64,000 nt of DNA, taken from JAPHSX01 sp041554195. Lineage in GTDB: Bacteria > Pseudomonadota > Gammaproteobacteria > Thiohalomonadales > Thiohalomonadaceae. A program made the position numbers and the translations under genes. Location: positions 1 through 64,000 of the forward strand of contig JBFFMJ010000006.1 of NCBI GenBank assembly GCA_041554195.1, read 5' to 3'. Under the pieces are notes generated by a model. That model was not told where the DNA came from, did not search any database, and saw nothing but the letters and a program-made list of their open reading frames with translations. Positions 18,101-25,334 of the stretch are shown here, piece by piece; within the stretch, counting starts at the first letter, position 1, and every line of letters starts with the position of its first letter.

Positions 18101-19573
18101 GCCCAGCAGGGGATCAACCAGCGTATCCGCGACACCCTCGCCGATGCCCTGCCCACCGAGGACCTGGAGCGCCTCTCCGCCGGCCTGAAGGCAGTCCATA
18201 CCCGTGAGGCGGGCCTCGGCGCCTTCCTGCACGATGAGGCGATCGAAGGGAGCGGCATCGATACCCATGAGCTTAAAAAGCTGGTCAAGGTGGCGCAGCA
18301 GCTGGGCGAACTGCACTGGAAGCTGGCCGAGGGCGAACACGGCCTGGGCCGTGCCCGTTACGGCATTGCTGTTGCCCCCGGCTCCACCGCCGCCTGGGCC
18401 GGCGCCTTCCCGCACAACCCGTTCCAGGCCCCGGTGGTGGTCGACATGAGTGGCGATGCACCGCAGATCGCCGCCGGCCTGCTGGCAGGGCAGCTACAGG
18501 AGGCGGTCGAATCGGTACGCCTGCTACGCCGGGCTCGCGACCTGCTCGATCCCAAGCTCAAGAGCACCAACCTCGACACCCTCAGCTGGAGTGACCTCTC
18601 CGACGAGGAGCGCCGCATCTGCCCGCCGCTGCTCCTCATTGGCAACGACGAGAGCCTCGGCGGTCAGGGCTTTACCCAGCTGGCGTGGCTGCTCAACGCT
18701 GAGCTGCCGGTGAAGGTGCTGCTGCTCTCTGAACTCGATCTGGGCCTCGGCGACAGCAACACTGGCATTAAACTCAATGCCCGCCGCGATAGCCGCGGCA
18801 ATCTTGGGATGATGGCACTGGCGCAGCGTAAGGCCTTTGTCGCCCAGAGCTCTATCGCCGCCCCCGAGCACCTGCGTGACGCGGTACGCGGGGCGATGAA
18901 GTTCGGCGGCCCGGCGCTGATCAGCGTCAATGTGCCGAGCCCCGAACGCCACGGCTTTGCCACCAGCGAGACCCTGCAGCAGGCGGAGAACGCGATCCTC
19001 AGCCGCTGCCAGCCGCTGTTCCGCTACTCGCCCGATAATGAAGGCGTGTTCGGCTCACGCCTCTCCCTGGAGGGTAATCCTGCACTGAAGAGTAAATGGT
19101 ACGAGCAGGATGGCGTCACCATCACCCCTGCCCACTGGGCCCTCGGGCAGCAACGCTTCTCCCCGCGCCTCAGGCCGCTGGCGGGTGATGCCCCGGCCCC
19201 CACCGAGCTGCTGGCCTGGCTGGCACTGGATGAGGCGGCACGTGAAGGCAAGAGCCCCTATATCGCCGTTACCGATAGCGAGGGCAGCAGCCGGCGTCTC
19301 GGTGTCGATGCCGCGCTGGCCGCCGCCACCGAGCAGCTGGCCCACGGCTGGCGTACCTTGCAGGAGCTGGCCGGTCACGTCACCCCCTTCACCGCCCGGG
19401 TCGAGGCCGAGGCGAAGGCCAACCTCGCTAGTGCCCACCAGGCGGAGCTCGATGCCCTGCGTGCCGAGTACGAGGCGAAGCTGCGAGCGCTGGAAGAGGG
19501 AATGGCGGCCCGTACCCACGAGCAGATCACCCAGCGCCTGGTCGACCTGGCCGGTTATCGCAACCAGAATTGA
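15098..19573 (+). CDS. Novel 1491-aa PFOR-like protein with altered thiamine sites
   Basis: Domain order follows pyruvate:ferredoxin oxidoreductase: domain I (1-215), domain II (about 270-390), gamma domain (about 435-640), two [4Fe-4S] motifs, and a thiamine-type domain (about 1100-1330). Domain I keeps DGNTA (34-38), Glu87 and Arg139 at PFOR-equivalent places, but the YPITPSS segment is replaced by GGGFPGS (53-59). In the last domain GDG is replaced by GND (1182-1184), while DSNTG (1219-1223) recalls the PFOR segment YSNTGG. Cluster motifs are Cys756/759/762/766 and Cys890/893/896/900, about 125 residues apart instead of about 50, with a helical insert between. A charged C-terminal coiled coil ends the protein. 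It may be an inactive electron-transfer scaffold for KorAB or a diverged pyruvate synthase; sequence favours the first. Confidence 0.75.
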   Translation: MPNFTETAIRLYSRLFGSPELAGQLPDGVETVLDGNTAVAITEAAIADSAALGGGFPGSGANTAWQAEQQRQHSNMFGGQLGHVDTESGRGALAAAIGLAMSGQRATAFLDSQQLAASQDLLVNAAGRHLPLVLHLTNRALATQGAALGSGHETLHLSAESGCFVLHAMNVQQAVDFTLIARRVAELSLIPGIVVMDGEQTAMAAQEVKLPSLQLAGKYIGGSDETIDISNSAQKLLFGEQRRRVPKWHDLDAPVLSGALQGSESYALGQAAQAPFFAAALAEILDEAFGEFARLTGRHYSAITQHHVEKSKLLLVVQGAAIETAIAVSDELRKKHKVKVGVVGLHGLRPLPAVQLVELLRGKRAVTVLERCDSPLAGDGPLLRELRAASASLSDNERPRLLSALYGIGGLPLRSADLIALGKEMGEKSAPRRYLGLDFHRADSIHPKRQVMLDTLRRHYPEIAGLGLRGSEAVAPPAEGELSVAVHHLAGEPGETLAIEAASFLHQLLGGTVRSRPAMSWERWGVARVDRFSHSENALLDQGDEVMANIAILSGDAHHPNIDPVANLPQGGSLLLPGEELPAKILAAIKQKQINVYSLSTETDQLQEALLGAFIGMLLQNGTLDLKPRRITTTREESFSHLAEAERKSLITAFEAGMESVRQLDTSSLEAANNSASAGWSDEAPLAVRHLGGDSEGYDSLPRFWDQVGVLYRNNDSDALTADPCMASGVMPPLTATFRDHTPSRSRLPVFNPDNCTGCGKCWANCPDSAIGAVALSPKKLIDTGIRFASADALRQVGSKLAQRIAAMARKGETAGLATDELLQQAFDWLKEKAPLPTERQQAVDADFIRVKAALALMPLSLTPSLFELAEKAQKDSGELLSLAINPDSCKACGLCVEVCGDEALAMEPQTAELVASARAQWQLWQQTPDTDSTTIERVAKLPEVGPMAAIMLSRHCAFALSGGDGAEAGSGEKIAVRQVLAATEYQQQPLLHRFISEIKDAQQGINQRIRDTLADALPTEDLERLSAGLKAVHTREAGLGAFLHDEAIEGSGIDTHELKKLVKVAQQLGELHWKLAEGEHGLGRARYGIAVAPGSTAAWAGAFPHNPFQAPVVVDMSGDAPQIAAGLLAGQLQEAVESVRLLRRARDLLDPKLKSTNLDTLSWSDLSDEERRICPPLLLIGNDESLGGQGFTQLAWLLNAELPVKVLLLSELDLGLGDSNTGIKLNARRDSRGNLGMMALAQRKAFVAQSSIAAPEHLRDAVRGAMKFGGPALISVNVPSPERHGFATSETLQQAENAILSRCQPLFRYSPDNEGVFGSRLSLEGNPALKSKWYEQDGVTITPAHWALGQQRFSPRLRPLAGDAPAPTELLAWLALDEAAREGKSPYIAVTDSEGSSRRLGVDAALAAATEQLAHGWRTLQELAGHVTPFTARVEAEAKANLASAHQAELDALRAEYEAKLRALEEGMAARTHEQITQRLVDLAGYRNQN

Positions 19574-19655
19574 GTTGAATTTATTTTTAATTATGCCTTA
19601 TAACTCACTGATTAATTATCATATTTATACCTTACCTCATGTTTTCTATGAACAG

Positions 19656-19724
19656 GTAGGTCAGGTTGGCGCGAAGCGACTACCTGACGCAATGGCGTCA
19701 CGTAGCTGTCGCAACGTGACCTAC
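19656..19724. repeat. BIME-like repeat, copy 2 of a 69-bp family
   Basis: This is the second copy of the element at 8641-8709 (about 60 of 69 positions shared). Its ends GTAGGTCA and TGACCTAC are perfect inverted repeats. It lies in the 174-bp gap between the 1491-aa gene and rnfC, the widest gap inside the kor-rnf block. It may form strong RNA structure there and alter expression of rnfC-A relative to the upstream genes. Confidence 0.75.
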
Positions 19725-19747
19725 GTGACTGTCAGGAGAAACTGACC

Positions 19748-21100
19748 ATGGGTCTCCTCTTCTCCCTGCGTAACAGCTTCGCCCACGGGGTACATCCGCA
19801 GCACCACAAGGAGCAGAGCGCCGACCTGCCGATCCAGCGGGTCCCCTTTGTACCCCGCTACGTGATGCCGCTGGGCCAGCACATCGGTGCCCCGGCCAAA
19901 CCGGTGGTCGTGGTCGGTCAACGGGTACACCGCGGCGAGCTTATCGCCGAGGCGGGGGGCTTTATCTCCACCGCCCTGCACTCCCCGGTGACTGGCACGG
20001 TGCGCGACATCGGCCCGCATCGCTATATCGACGGCAACTTCAAACCTGCCATTGAGATCGAGGCCGATCCCTACGCCACCCAGCAGCTACCACCGCAACC
20101 GCCCATTGACTGGCAGGCCCTCACTACCGAGCAGTTCATCGAGCAGGTGCAGCAGGCGGGTATCGTCGGCATGGGGGGCGCGGCCTTCCCCAGCCACGTG
20201 AAGTACGCCATTCCCGAGGGGCAGCAGATCGAGAACCTGCTGATCAACGGCGCCGAGTGCGAACCCTACCTCACCACCGACCACCGCCTGATGGTGGAGC
20301 GTCCCGAGGCGGTGATCCGCGGCACCGAGATCGTGCGCCAGAAGCTGGGGGCGAAACGCGCCACCATCGGCGTGGAGAAGAACAAGCCCGATGCCATCGC
20401 AACCCTCAGGCAACATATCGGTGAGCTGCCCATCGAGGTACTCGGCCTGGAGGTGAAATACCCGCAGGGAGCGGAGAAGATGCTGATCAAGGCCGCCTAC
20501 AACAGGGAGGTGCCCGCCGGTGCCCTGCCCCGCGATATCGGCGTGGCGGTGAACAATGTCGGTACCGTGGTCGCCATCGCCGACTATTTCGATAGCGGCA
20601 TGCCGCTGATCGAGCGTGTGGTCACCGTGGCCGGTCCCGGCGTGGCCGAGCCGGCTAACCTGATCGTCCCGCTAGGTACGCCGATCCGCGAGGTGCTGCG
20701 CTTCTGCGGCGGCCTCAAGGAGAGCACCCGCGAGGTGATCATGGGCGGGCCGATGATGGGGATGCCGATCGCCGACCTTGATGCGCCGATACTGAAGGGG
20801 AGCTCCGGCATTCTTGCCTTTACCGCCAGCGAGACCGGCCGCCCCCGGGAGTACCCCTGCATCCGCTGCGGCCGCTGCCTGGAGGCCTGTCCCTACTTCC
20901 TCAATCCCTCACGGCTGGCCAAGCTGGGCAAGGCGCGACGGTTCGCGCAGATGCGCGACGACTACCACCTGATGGACTGCGTGGAGTGTGGTGCCTGCAC
21001 CTATGCCTGCCCCTCCGCCATTCCCATCGTGCAGCATATCCGCACCGCCAAAGATGATCTACGGCAGCAAAAGGTTAGAAGCGAGAAACATGAAGCGTAA
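19748..21100 (+). CDS. rnfC: Rnf complex subunit C (NADH/FMN side)
   Basis: The 450-aa peripheral subunit should oxidise NADH and pass electrons into the membrane part of Rnf. The N-terminal GVHP...H segment and the NuoF-like GMGGAAFPSHVK (about 141-152) and NGAECEPYLTTD motifs are typical. Two [4Fe-4S] motifs follow: CIRCGRCLEACP near 371 and CVECGACTYACP near 411. It is the compact form without the long Ala/Lys-rich tail of enterobacterial RsxC. AGGAG precedes the ATG by about 10 bases. rnfD begins within its last codons (11-base overlap). Confidence 0.92.
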   Translation: MGLLFSLRNSFAHGVHPQHHKEQSADLPIQRVPFVPRYVMPLGQHIGAPAKPVVVVGQRVHRGELIAEAGGFISTALHSPVTGTVRDIGPHRYIDGNFKPAIEIEADPYATQQLPPQPPIDWQALTTEQFIEQVQQAGIVGMGGAAFPSHVKYAIPEGQQIENLLINGAECEPYLTTDHRLMVERPEAVIRGTEIVRQKLGAKRATIGVEKNKPDAIATLRQHIGELPIEVLGLEVKYPQGAEKMLIKAAYNREVPAGALPRDIGVAVNNVGTVVAIADYFDSGMPLIERVVTVAGPGVAEPANLIVPLGTPIREVLRFCGGLKESTREVIMGGPMMGMPIADLDAPILKGSSGILAFTASETGRPREYPCIRCGRCLEACPYFLNPSRLAKLGKARRFAQMRDDYHLMDCVECGACTYACPSAIPIVQHIRTAKDDLRQQKVRSEKHEA

Positions 21101-22109
21101 AGACCCACACCTGTTACTGCAGTCCGCCCCGCTGCTGCGCCAGGGGATGACTACCCCCGCGGCGATGCGCGACGTCTGGCTGGCCCTGCTGCCGGCCACC
21201 GTTGCCGGGCTCTGGTTCTTCGGCCTTGCGGCGCTGCTGGTACTTCTCGCCGCCATCGCCGGCAGTGTCCTCACCGAGTGGGCCTTCACGCCGAAAGAGG
21301 ATCGTGCCGTCACCCTGCGCGACAACAGCGCGGCACTCACTGGCCTGCTGCTGGGCCTCACCCTGCCACCGGCACTGCCGCTGTGGATGGCCTTTATCGG
21401 TGGCGCGGTGGCCATCGGCATCGGCAAGCTGATGTGGGGCGGTCTTGGCAGTAATATCTTTAACCCTGCGCTGGTAGGCCGCGCCTTCCTGCTCGCCACC
21501 TTCCCCATCGCGATGACTACCTGGACAACACAGCAGGGACCTGCCGATTTCTTTACCGTGCACGCCAGCAACCTCGCCGCCCCTTTCATGCAGGCCCCGG
21601 TGGTCGATACCCTCTCTGCCGCCACCCCGCTCGGGCAGATGAAGTTTGAGCAGACGGCGACCCCGCTGTGGGACCTTTTGATCGGTAACACCGGCGGCTC
21701 GCTGGGCGAGACCAGTGCGATCCTGTTGCTGCTGGGTGGGATTTACCTGTTCCTGCGCCGCGACCTCGACTGGCGCATCCCTGTCGGTATATTCATCACC
21801 GCCGCCCTCTTCTCCGGCATTCTCAATATGGTCGATGCGCAGAAGTACCCCTCGGCGCTCTTTACCCTCTTCTCCGGCGGTATGCTGCTGGGGGCGCTGT
21901 TCATGGCGACCGACCCAGTCACCTCGCCCGTCACCCCAAAGGGGGCGTGGATCTTCGCCATCGGCATTGGCTTCCTGGTGGTACTCATTCGCGTCTTCGG
22001 CGGCTTCCCTGAGGGGATGATGTACGCCATCCTGCTGATGAACGCCGCCACCCCGCTAATTGACCGCTGGACCCAGCCACGGGTATTTGGTCGTGGGGGT
22101 GCAAAATGA
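21090..22109 (+). CDS. rnfD: Rnf complex subunit D, flavin-bearing membrane protein
   Basis: The 339-aa integral membrane protein has about nine or ten hydrophobic segments and belongs to the NqrB/RnfD family. The covalent FMN site is probably Thr169 in VDTLSAATPL, matching the S-[GA]-A-T context of the family. Start 21090 is chosen because it overlaps the rnfC stop and begins with the typical polar leader MKRKDPH; a longer open frame upstream (from 20988) lies inside rnfC. It is part of the ion-translocating core and overlaps rnfG by ATGA. Confidence 0.9.
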   Translation: MKRKDPHLLLQSAPLLRQGMTTPAAMRDVWLALLPATVAGLWFFGLAALLVLLAAIAGSVLTEWAFTPKEDRAVTLRDNSAALTGLLLGLTLPPALPLWMAFIGGAVAIGIGKLMWGGLGSNIFNPALVGRAFLLATFPIAMTTWTTQQGPADFFTVHASNLAAPFMQAPVVDTLSAATPLGQMKFEQTATPLWDLLIGNTGGSLGETSAILLLLGGIYLFLRRDLDWRIPVGIFITAALFSGILNMVDAQKYPSALFTLFSGGMLLGALFMATDPVTSPVTPKGAWIFAIGIGFLVVLIRVFGGFPEGMMYAILLMNAATPLIDRWTQPRVFGRGGAK

Positions 22110-22783
22110 GTAGTCCGCTCCCAATGCAGGAAAAAGAGCCCAGCTCAGCGACACTGATCGCCGCCCTGAGCATCGCTGGTTTCCTCTCCGGCCTCATCAT
22201 CATCAGCATCTATCTGGCGACCTTCGATACCATCGCCGAGAACAAGGCGCGCGAGCTGCGCGAGGCGGTGTTCCGCGTGCTGCCGGGCGTGAGCCAGATG
22301 CAGAAGCTGCGTTTTGATGGCGAGCGGCTGGTGGTCGCCCCCGCCGGGCAGAAAGACGATGAGGAGACCATCTACGGCGGCTATGACGACAAGGGCCGGT
22401 TCATCGGCTACGCCATCGCCAACGCCGGTCCCGGTTTTCAGGACACGGTGCGTGTGCTCTACGGCTACGACCCTGCCGCCCGAAAGGTGGTGGGGATGTG
22501 GATCCTCGAATCCCGCGAGACCCCCGGTCTGGGCGACAAGATCTACAAGGATGCCGACTTTGTCGCCAACTTCGACGAGCTGGCGATCGACCCGCAGATC
22601 ATTGCCGTAAAGAATGGAACCAAAAGCGCCCCCAATGAGATCGATGCCATCACCGGTGCCACCATCTCCTCCAAGGCGGTGGTGCGCATTATGAATGAGG
22701 GCCACGCGGTATGGGATCAACGACTGCCGCGCCCCGGCGCCGAACCCCGGCTGGCGATTGTGCAACCAGAGAGCGAGAATTAG
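22106..22783 (+). CDS. rnfG: Rnf complex subunit G, covalent flavoprotein
   Basis: The 225-aa subunit has one N-terminal membrane helix (about 17-38) and an FMN-binding domain facing the periplasm. The flavin attachment motif DAITGATISS is intact, with Thr186 as the attachment residue. SRETPGLGDKI is another family hallmark. Flavin attachment in this family needs the transferase ApbE, which is not encoded in this window. It starts in the ATGA overlap with rnfD. Confidence 0.92.
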   Translation: MSSPLPMQEKEPSSATLIAALSIAGFLSGLIIISIYLATFDTIAENKARELREAVFRVLPGVSQMQKLRFDGERLVVAPAGQKDDEETIYGGYDDKGRFIGYAIANAGPGFQDTVRVLYGYDPAARKVVGMWILESRETPGLGDKIYKDADFVANFDELAIDPQIIAVKNGTKSAPNEIDAITGATISSKAVVRIMNEGHAVWDQRLPRPGAEPRLAIVQPESEN

Positions 22784-22785
22784 TC

Positions 22786-23436
22786 ATGGCGAGGACAAAG
22801 CAGAGCGCCTATGAGGAGATGATCAAGGGGCTGTGGCGCGACAACCCGGTCTTTGTGCAGGTGCTGGGGATGTGCCCGATGCTGGCCGTCACCAACTCGG
22901 CGATCAACGCCATCGCCATGGGGCTGGCCACCTTCTTCGTACTGGTCGGCTCCAGCTTTCTCGTCTCCTCGATGAAGCGGTGGATCCCCAAGCAGGTGCG
23001 GATCTCGGTCTACATCGTGATTATCGCCACCTTCGTCACCGTGGCCGACTACACCCTGCTCGCCCTGTTTCCGGCAATACACAAGGAGCTCGGGGCCTTC
23101 ATTCCGCTGATCGTCGCCAACTGCATGATCCTTGGCCGTCAGGAGGCCTTTGCCTCGAAAAACACGGTCAAGTTTGCGGTGATGGATGCCCTCGGCATGG
23201 CCGCGGGTTTCCTGCTGGCGATGTTTGCGCTGGGCTCAGTGCGCGAGATCCTCGGTGAAGGCAAGCTGTTCGGGGTCTCGCTGTTCGGCGACAACTTCGA
23301 GCCCTGGGTGATCATGATCCTGCCACCCGGCGGTTTTCTCACCCTTGGCCTGCTGCTGTTGCTGTTCAACTGGGTCACTGAGCGCAAGCAGGCGTTTGTT
23401 GCACAGGTGGCGGAAGCGCAGAGGAGTAAGGCCTAA
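22786..23436 (+). CDS. rnfE: Rnf complex subunit E, membrane protein
   Basis: The 216-aa member of the NqrD/RnfE family has six predicted membrane helices. The start MARTKQSAYEEMIKGLWRDN and the GMCPMLAVTNS segment near residues 26-36 are characteristic; that Cys matches a conserved intramembrane cluster ligand in Rnf/Nqr structures. Start 22786 lies 3 bases after the rnfG stop; an upstream extension of the frame lies inside rnfG. The stop shares a base with the rnfA start (TAATG). Confidence 0.92.
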   Translation: MARTKQSAYEEMIKGLWRDNPVFVQVLGMCPMLAVTNSAINAIAMGLATFFVLVGSSFLVSSMKRWIPKQVRISVYIVIIATFVTVADYTLLALFPAIHKELGAFIPLIVANCMILGRQEAFASKNTVKFAVMDALGMAAGFLLAMFALGSVREILGEGKLFGVSLFGDNFEPWVIMILPPGGFLTLGLLLLLFNWVTERKQAFVAQVAEAQRSKA

Positions 23437-24014
23437 TGAATGATCTGCTCTGGATCTTTGTCAGCACCCTGCTGGTCAATAATTTCGTCCTTGCCTACTT
23501 CCTCGGCCTGTGCCCCTTCCTCGGAGTCTCCGGGCGTCTCGATACCTCGTTCCGCTTGGGGCTGGCGACCACTTTCGTACTGGTGATCACCGCCCTCTGC
23601 GCCTGGTTCCTCAACACCTATGTGTTGATCCATGCCCCCTATCTGCGCCTGATCAGCTTTATCGTAGTGATCGCCTCCACCGTGCAGTTCATCGAGATGG
23701 CAATCAAGAAGCTGAGCCCGGCCCTGTTCCAGTCGCTGGGGATCTTCCTGCCGCTGATCACCACCAACTGCGCCATCCTCGGCCTGGCGATCTTCGCCAC
23801 CAACCGTGGCTACGGCCTGGCGGAGGGGCTTGTCTTCGCCCTCGGTGCCGGGGCCGGTTTCACCCTGGCAATGGTGCTAATGGCGGGGATACGCGAGGAG
23901 ACGGAGATTGGCGAGGTTCCAGCGCTGGTGCGCGGCACCGCCTTCAACCTCATCATCTCCGGTATCCTCTCCATGGCCTTCATGGGATTTGCCGGATTGT
24001 TCAGTTCCACGTAA
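23436..24014 (+). CDS. rnfA: Rnf complex subunit A, membrane protein
   Basis: The 192-aa member of the NqrE/RnfA family has six helices. NNFVLAYFLGLCPFLGVS near the N-terminus carries the conserved Cys proposed to share an intramembrane iron-sulfur cluster with RnfE. TTNCAILGLAIF is a second conserved segment. It is the last structural rnf gene, so the order here is B-(1491 aa)-C-D-G-E-A. The C-D-G-E-A run matches the clostridial order, whereas E. coli has A-B-C-D-G-E. Confidence 0.93.
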   Translation: MNDLLWIFVSTLLVNNFVLAYFLGLCPFLGVSGRLDTSFRLGLATTFVLVITALCAWFLNTYVLIHAPYLRLISFIVVIASTVQFIEMAIKKLSPALFQSLGIFLPLITTNCAILGLAIFATNRGYGLAEGLVFALGAGAGFTLAMVLMAGIREETEIGEVPALVRGTAFNLIISGILSMAFMGFAGLFSST

Positions 24015-24047
24015 GGTATTGCCCCTACGAGCAACACTGGTTTAGTT

Positions 24048-24305
24048 ATGAACCACTTTTTAGCCCTCATCGGACTCACCCTGCTCTGCGCCGCCTGGAT
24101 CCTTTTCCAGCTGTGGCTCAAGCGGCTCGACCCGAGTAAGGGTGATTACCAGCCCGGCTGCGGTGCCTGCCAGAGCAGCAGCTGCGACAAGGCCGGTAAG
24201 ACAACAGACAATAAAATGAAAGAGACGGTCGTGAGCCTGCCGCGGGCAGATTCCGGGGGGCCGTCTGGAGAGACAGAATGCAAAGAAAAAAGATCGCCGT
24301 CATAG
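24048..24305 (+). CDS. Small Cys-rich single-helix membrane protein after rnfA
   Basis: The 85-aa product has one hydrophobic helix (about 4-24), a basic stop-transfer stretch, then Cys38, Cys41 and Cys46 in GCGACQSSSC and a polar tail. Size, topology and a short cysteine cluster recall NqrM, a small iron-delivery factor needed for the intramembrane Fe site of Na+-NQR, a relative of Rnf. Position directly after rnfA suggests a similar maturation role here, but this is analogy, not a sequence match. No clear ribosome site precedes it. It overlaps the mdh start by 28 bases. Confidence 0.6.
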   Translation: MNHFLALIGLTLLCAAWILFQLWLKRLDPSKGDYQPGCGACQSSSCDKAGKTTDNKMKETVVSLPRADSGGPSGETECKEKRSPS

Positions 24306-25213
24306 GCGGCGGCCAGATCGGCACCATTATCGCCCTGATGACCACCCAGAAAGAGCTGGGTGATGTGGTGATCGTTGATCTGCCCGACTACCTCGACCCG
24401 GTGAAGGGCAAGGTGCTGGATATAGACCAGCTGCGCCCGCACATCGCCAGCGATGTGAACCTTAGCGTTAGCAGCGACTATGCCGACATTGCCGGTAGCG
24501 ATGTGGTGATCGTCACCGCCGGGGTACCACGCAAGCCCGATATGTCGCGCGAGGACCTGCTGCACATCAATGTCGACATCATCAAGCGTGTCGCCGCGCA
24601 GATTAAGGCCCACTGTTCTGAGGCCTTCATTATCGTTGCCACCAACCCGGTCGACACCATGTCCTATGTGTTCCACAAGGTCTCCGGCTTCCCCAAGCAG
24701 CAGGTAGTGGGCCTCTCAGGCGCACTTGATACCGGTCGTTTCCAGAGTTTTATCGCCGAGGAGACCTGTCTCTCGGTAAAGGATGTCTCCTGCATGGTGA
24801 TCGGCGGCCACGGCCCCACCATGGTGCCGCTGGTCAGCACCGCCAGCATCGCTGGCATCGCCATCGCCGACCTGCTCAGCGAGGAACAGATCGCCCATGT
24901 GGTCGCGCGCACCAAGGAGGCAGGCACCGAGATCGTACAGCTACTGGGTAATGGCAGCGCCTACATCAGCTCCGCCGGCTCCATCATGGAGATGGTCGAG
25001 GCCTACCTGGGTGACAAGAAAAGGGTGATCTCCTCATCCGCCCTGTGCGAAGGCGAGTATGGCGTCACCGGTTACTTCCTCGGCGTACCTGTAGTAATTG
25101 GTGCTGGCGGCGTAGAGAAAGTGCTAGAGGCGAGCCTGCATCAGGCCGAACGTGAGGCCCTGGCCGAGACCGCACAAGCCGTCATCGACAGTGTTCACAA
25201 CAGCGGACTCTAA
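24278..25213 (+). CDS. mdh: Malate dehydrogenase, LDH-like type
   Basis: This 311-aa enzyme interconverts oxaloacetate and malate with NAD(H). It has an N-terminal Rossmann motif GGGQIGT, the substrate loop AGVPRKPDMSREDLL, NPVD, and the catalytic His in GGHGPTMVPL. It belongs to the LDH-like malate dehydrogenases (about 310 aa) found in many rTCA organisms, not the E. coli type. GGAGAG sits about 6 bases upstream of the ATG, inside the small Cys-rich gene. Co-location with kor, rnf and fumarase places it in the reductive cycle. Confidence 0.88.
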   Translation: MQRKKIAVIGGGQIGTIIALMTTQKELGDVVIVDLPDYLDPVKGKVLDIDQLRPHIASDVNLSVSSDYADIAGSDVVIVTAGVPRKPDMSREDLLHINVDIIKRVAAQIKAHCSEAFIIVATNPVDTMSYVFHKVSGFPKQQVVGLSGALDTGRFQSFIAEETCLSVKDVSCMVIGGHGPTMVPLVSTASIAGIAIADLLSEEQIAHVVARTKEAGTEIVQLLGNGSAYISSAGSIMEMVEAYLGDKKRVISSSALCEGEYGVTGYFLGVPVVIGAGGVEKVLEASLHQAEREALAETAQAVIDSVHNSGL

Positions 25214-25273
25214 TCCCCGCCGCCGGGACGGCAGTTACTGACGCTACCCCTTCCCCCTTTGATCGGGTAAATT

Positions 25274-25282
25274 TGCTATAAA
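25274..25282 (+). promoter_or_regulatory. Candidate extended -10 promoter of the LspA-cyclase fusion gene
   Basis: TGCTATAAA fits the extended -10 form TGnTATAAT. It lies 52 bases before the ATG at 25335 in an AT-rich stretch after the mdh operon. No good -35 is present at 16-18 bases, which is tolerated in extended -10 promoters. Confidence 0.4.
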
Positions 25283-25334
25283 ATTACGCCTGTTCAACTC
25301 ATAAGGCACAAAAAATCAGGGATACAGCAACCAC

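Noticed and set aside
15098..19573. Calling this gene a normal pyruvate:ferredoxin oxidoreductase (nifJ/por)
   Set aside because: Overall layout fits, but key thiamine-site motifs are replaced and the protein is about 300 residues longer than PFOR, so the plain name would mislead.
14254..24014. Naming the Rnf genes rsx (SoxR-reducing complex)
   Set aside because: Long RnfB, clostridial-like order C-D-G-E-A and linkage to kor point to ferredoxin reduction for carbon fixation; no soxR is present.
24007..24026. Another GTAG-type repeat after rnfA (GTAGGGGCAATACC on the minus strand)
   Set aside because: Only a partial palindrome is present; too degraded to call.
25259..25282. TTGATC and TATAAA as a -35/-10 pair upstream of the LspA-cyclase gene
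   Set aside because: The spacer is only 12 bases. Only the extended -10 is kept.
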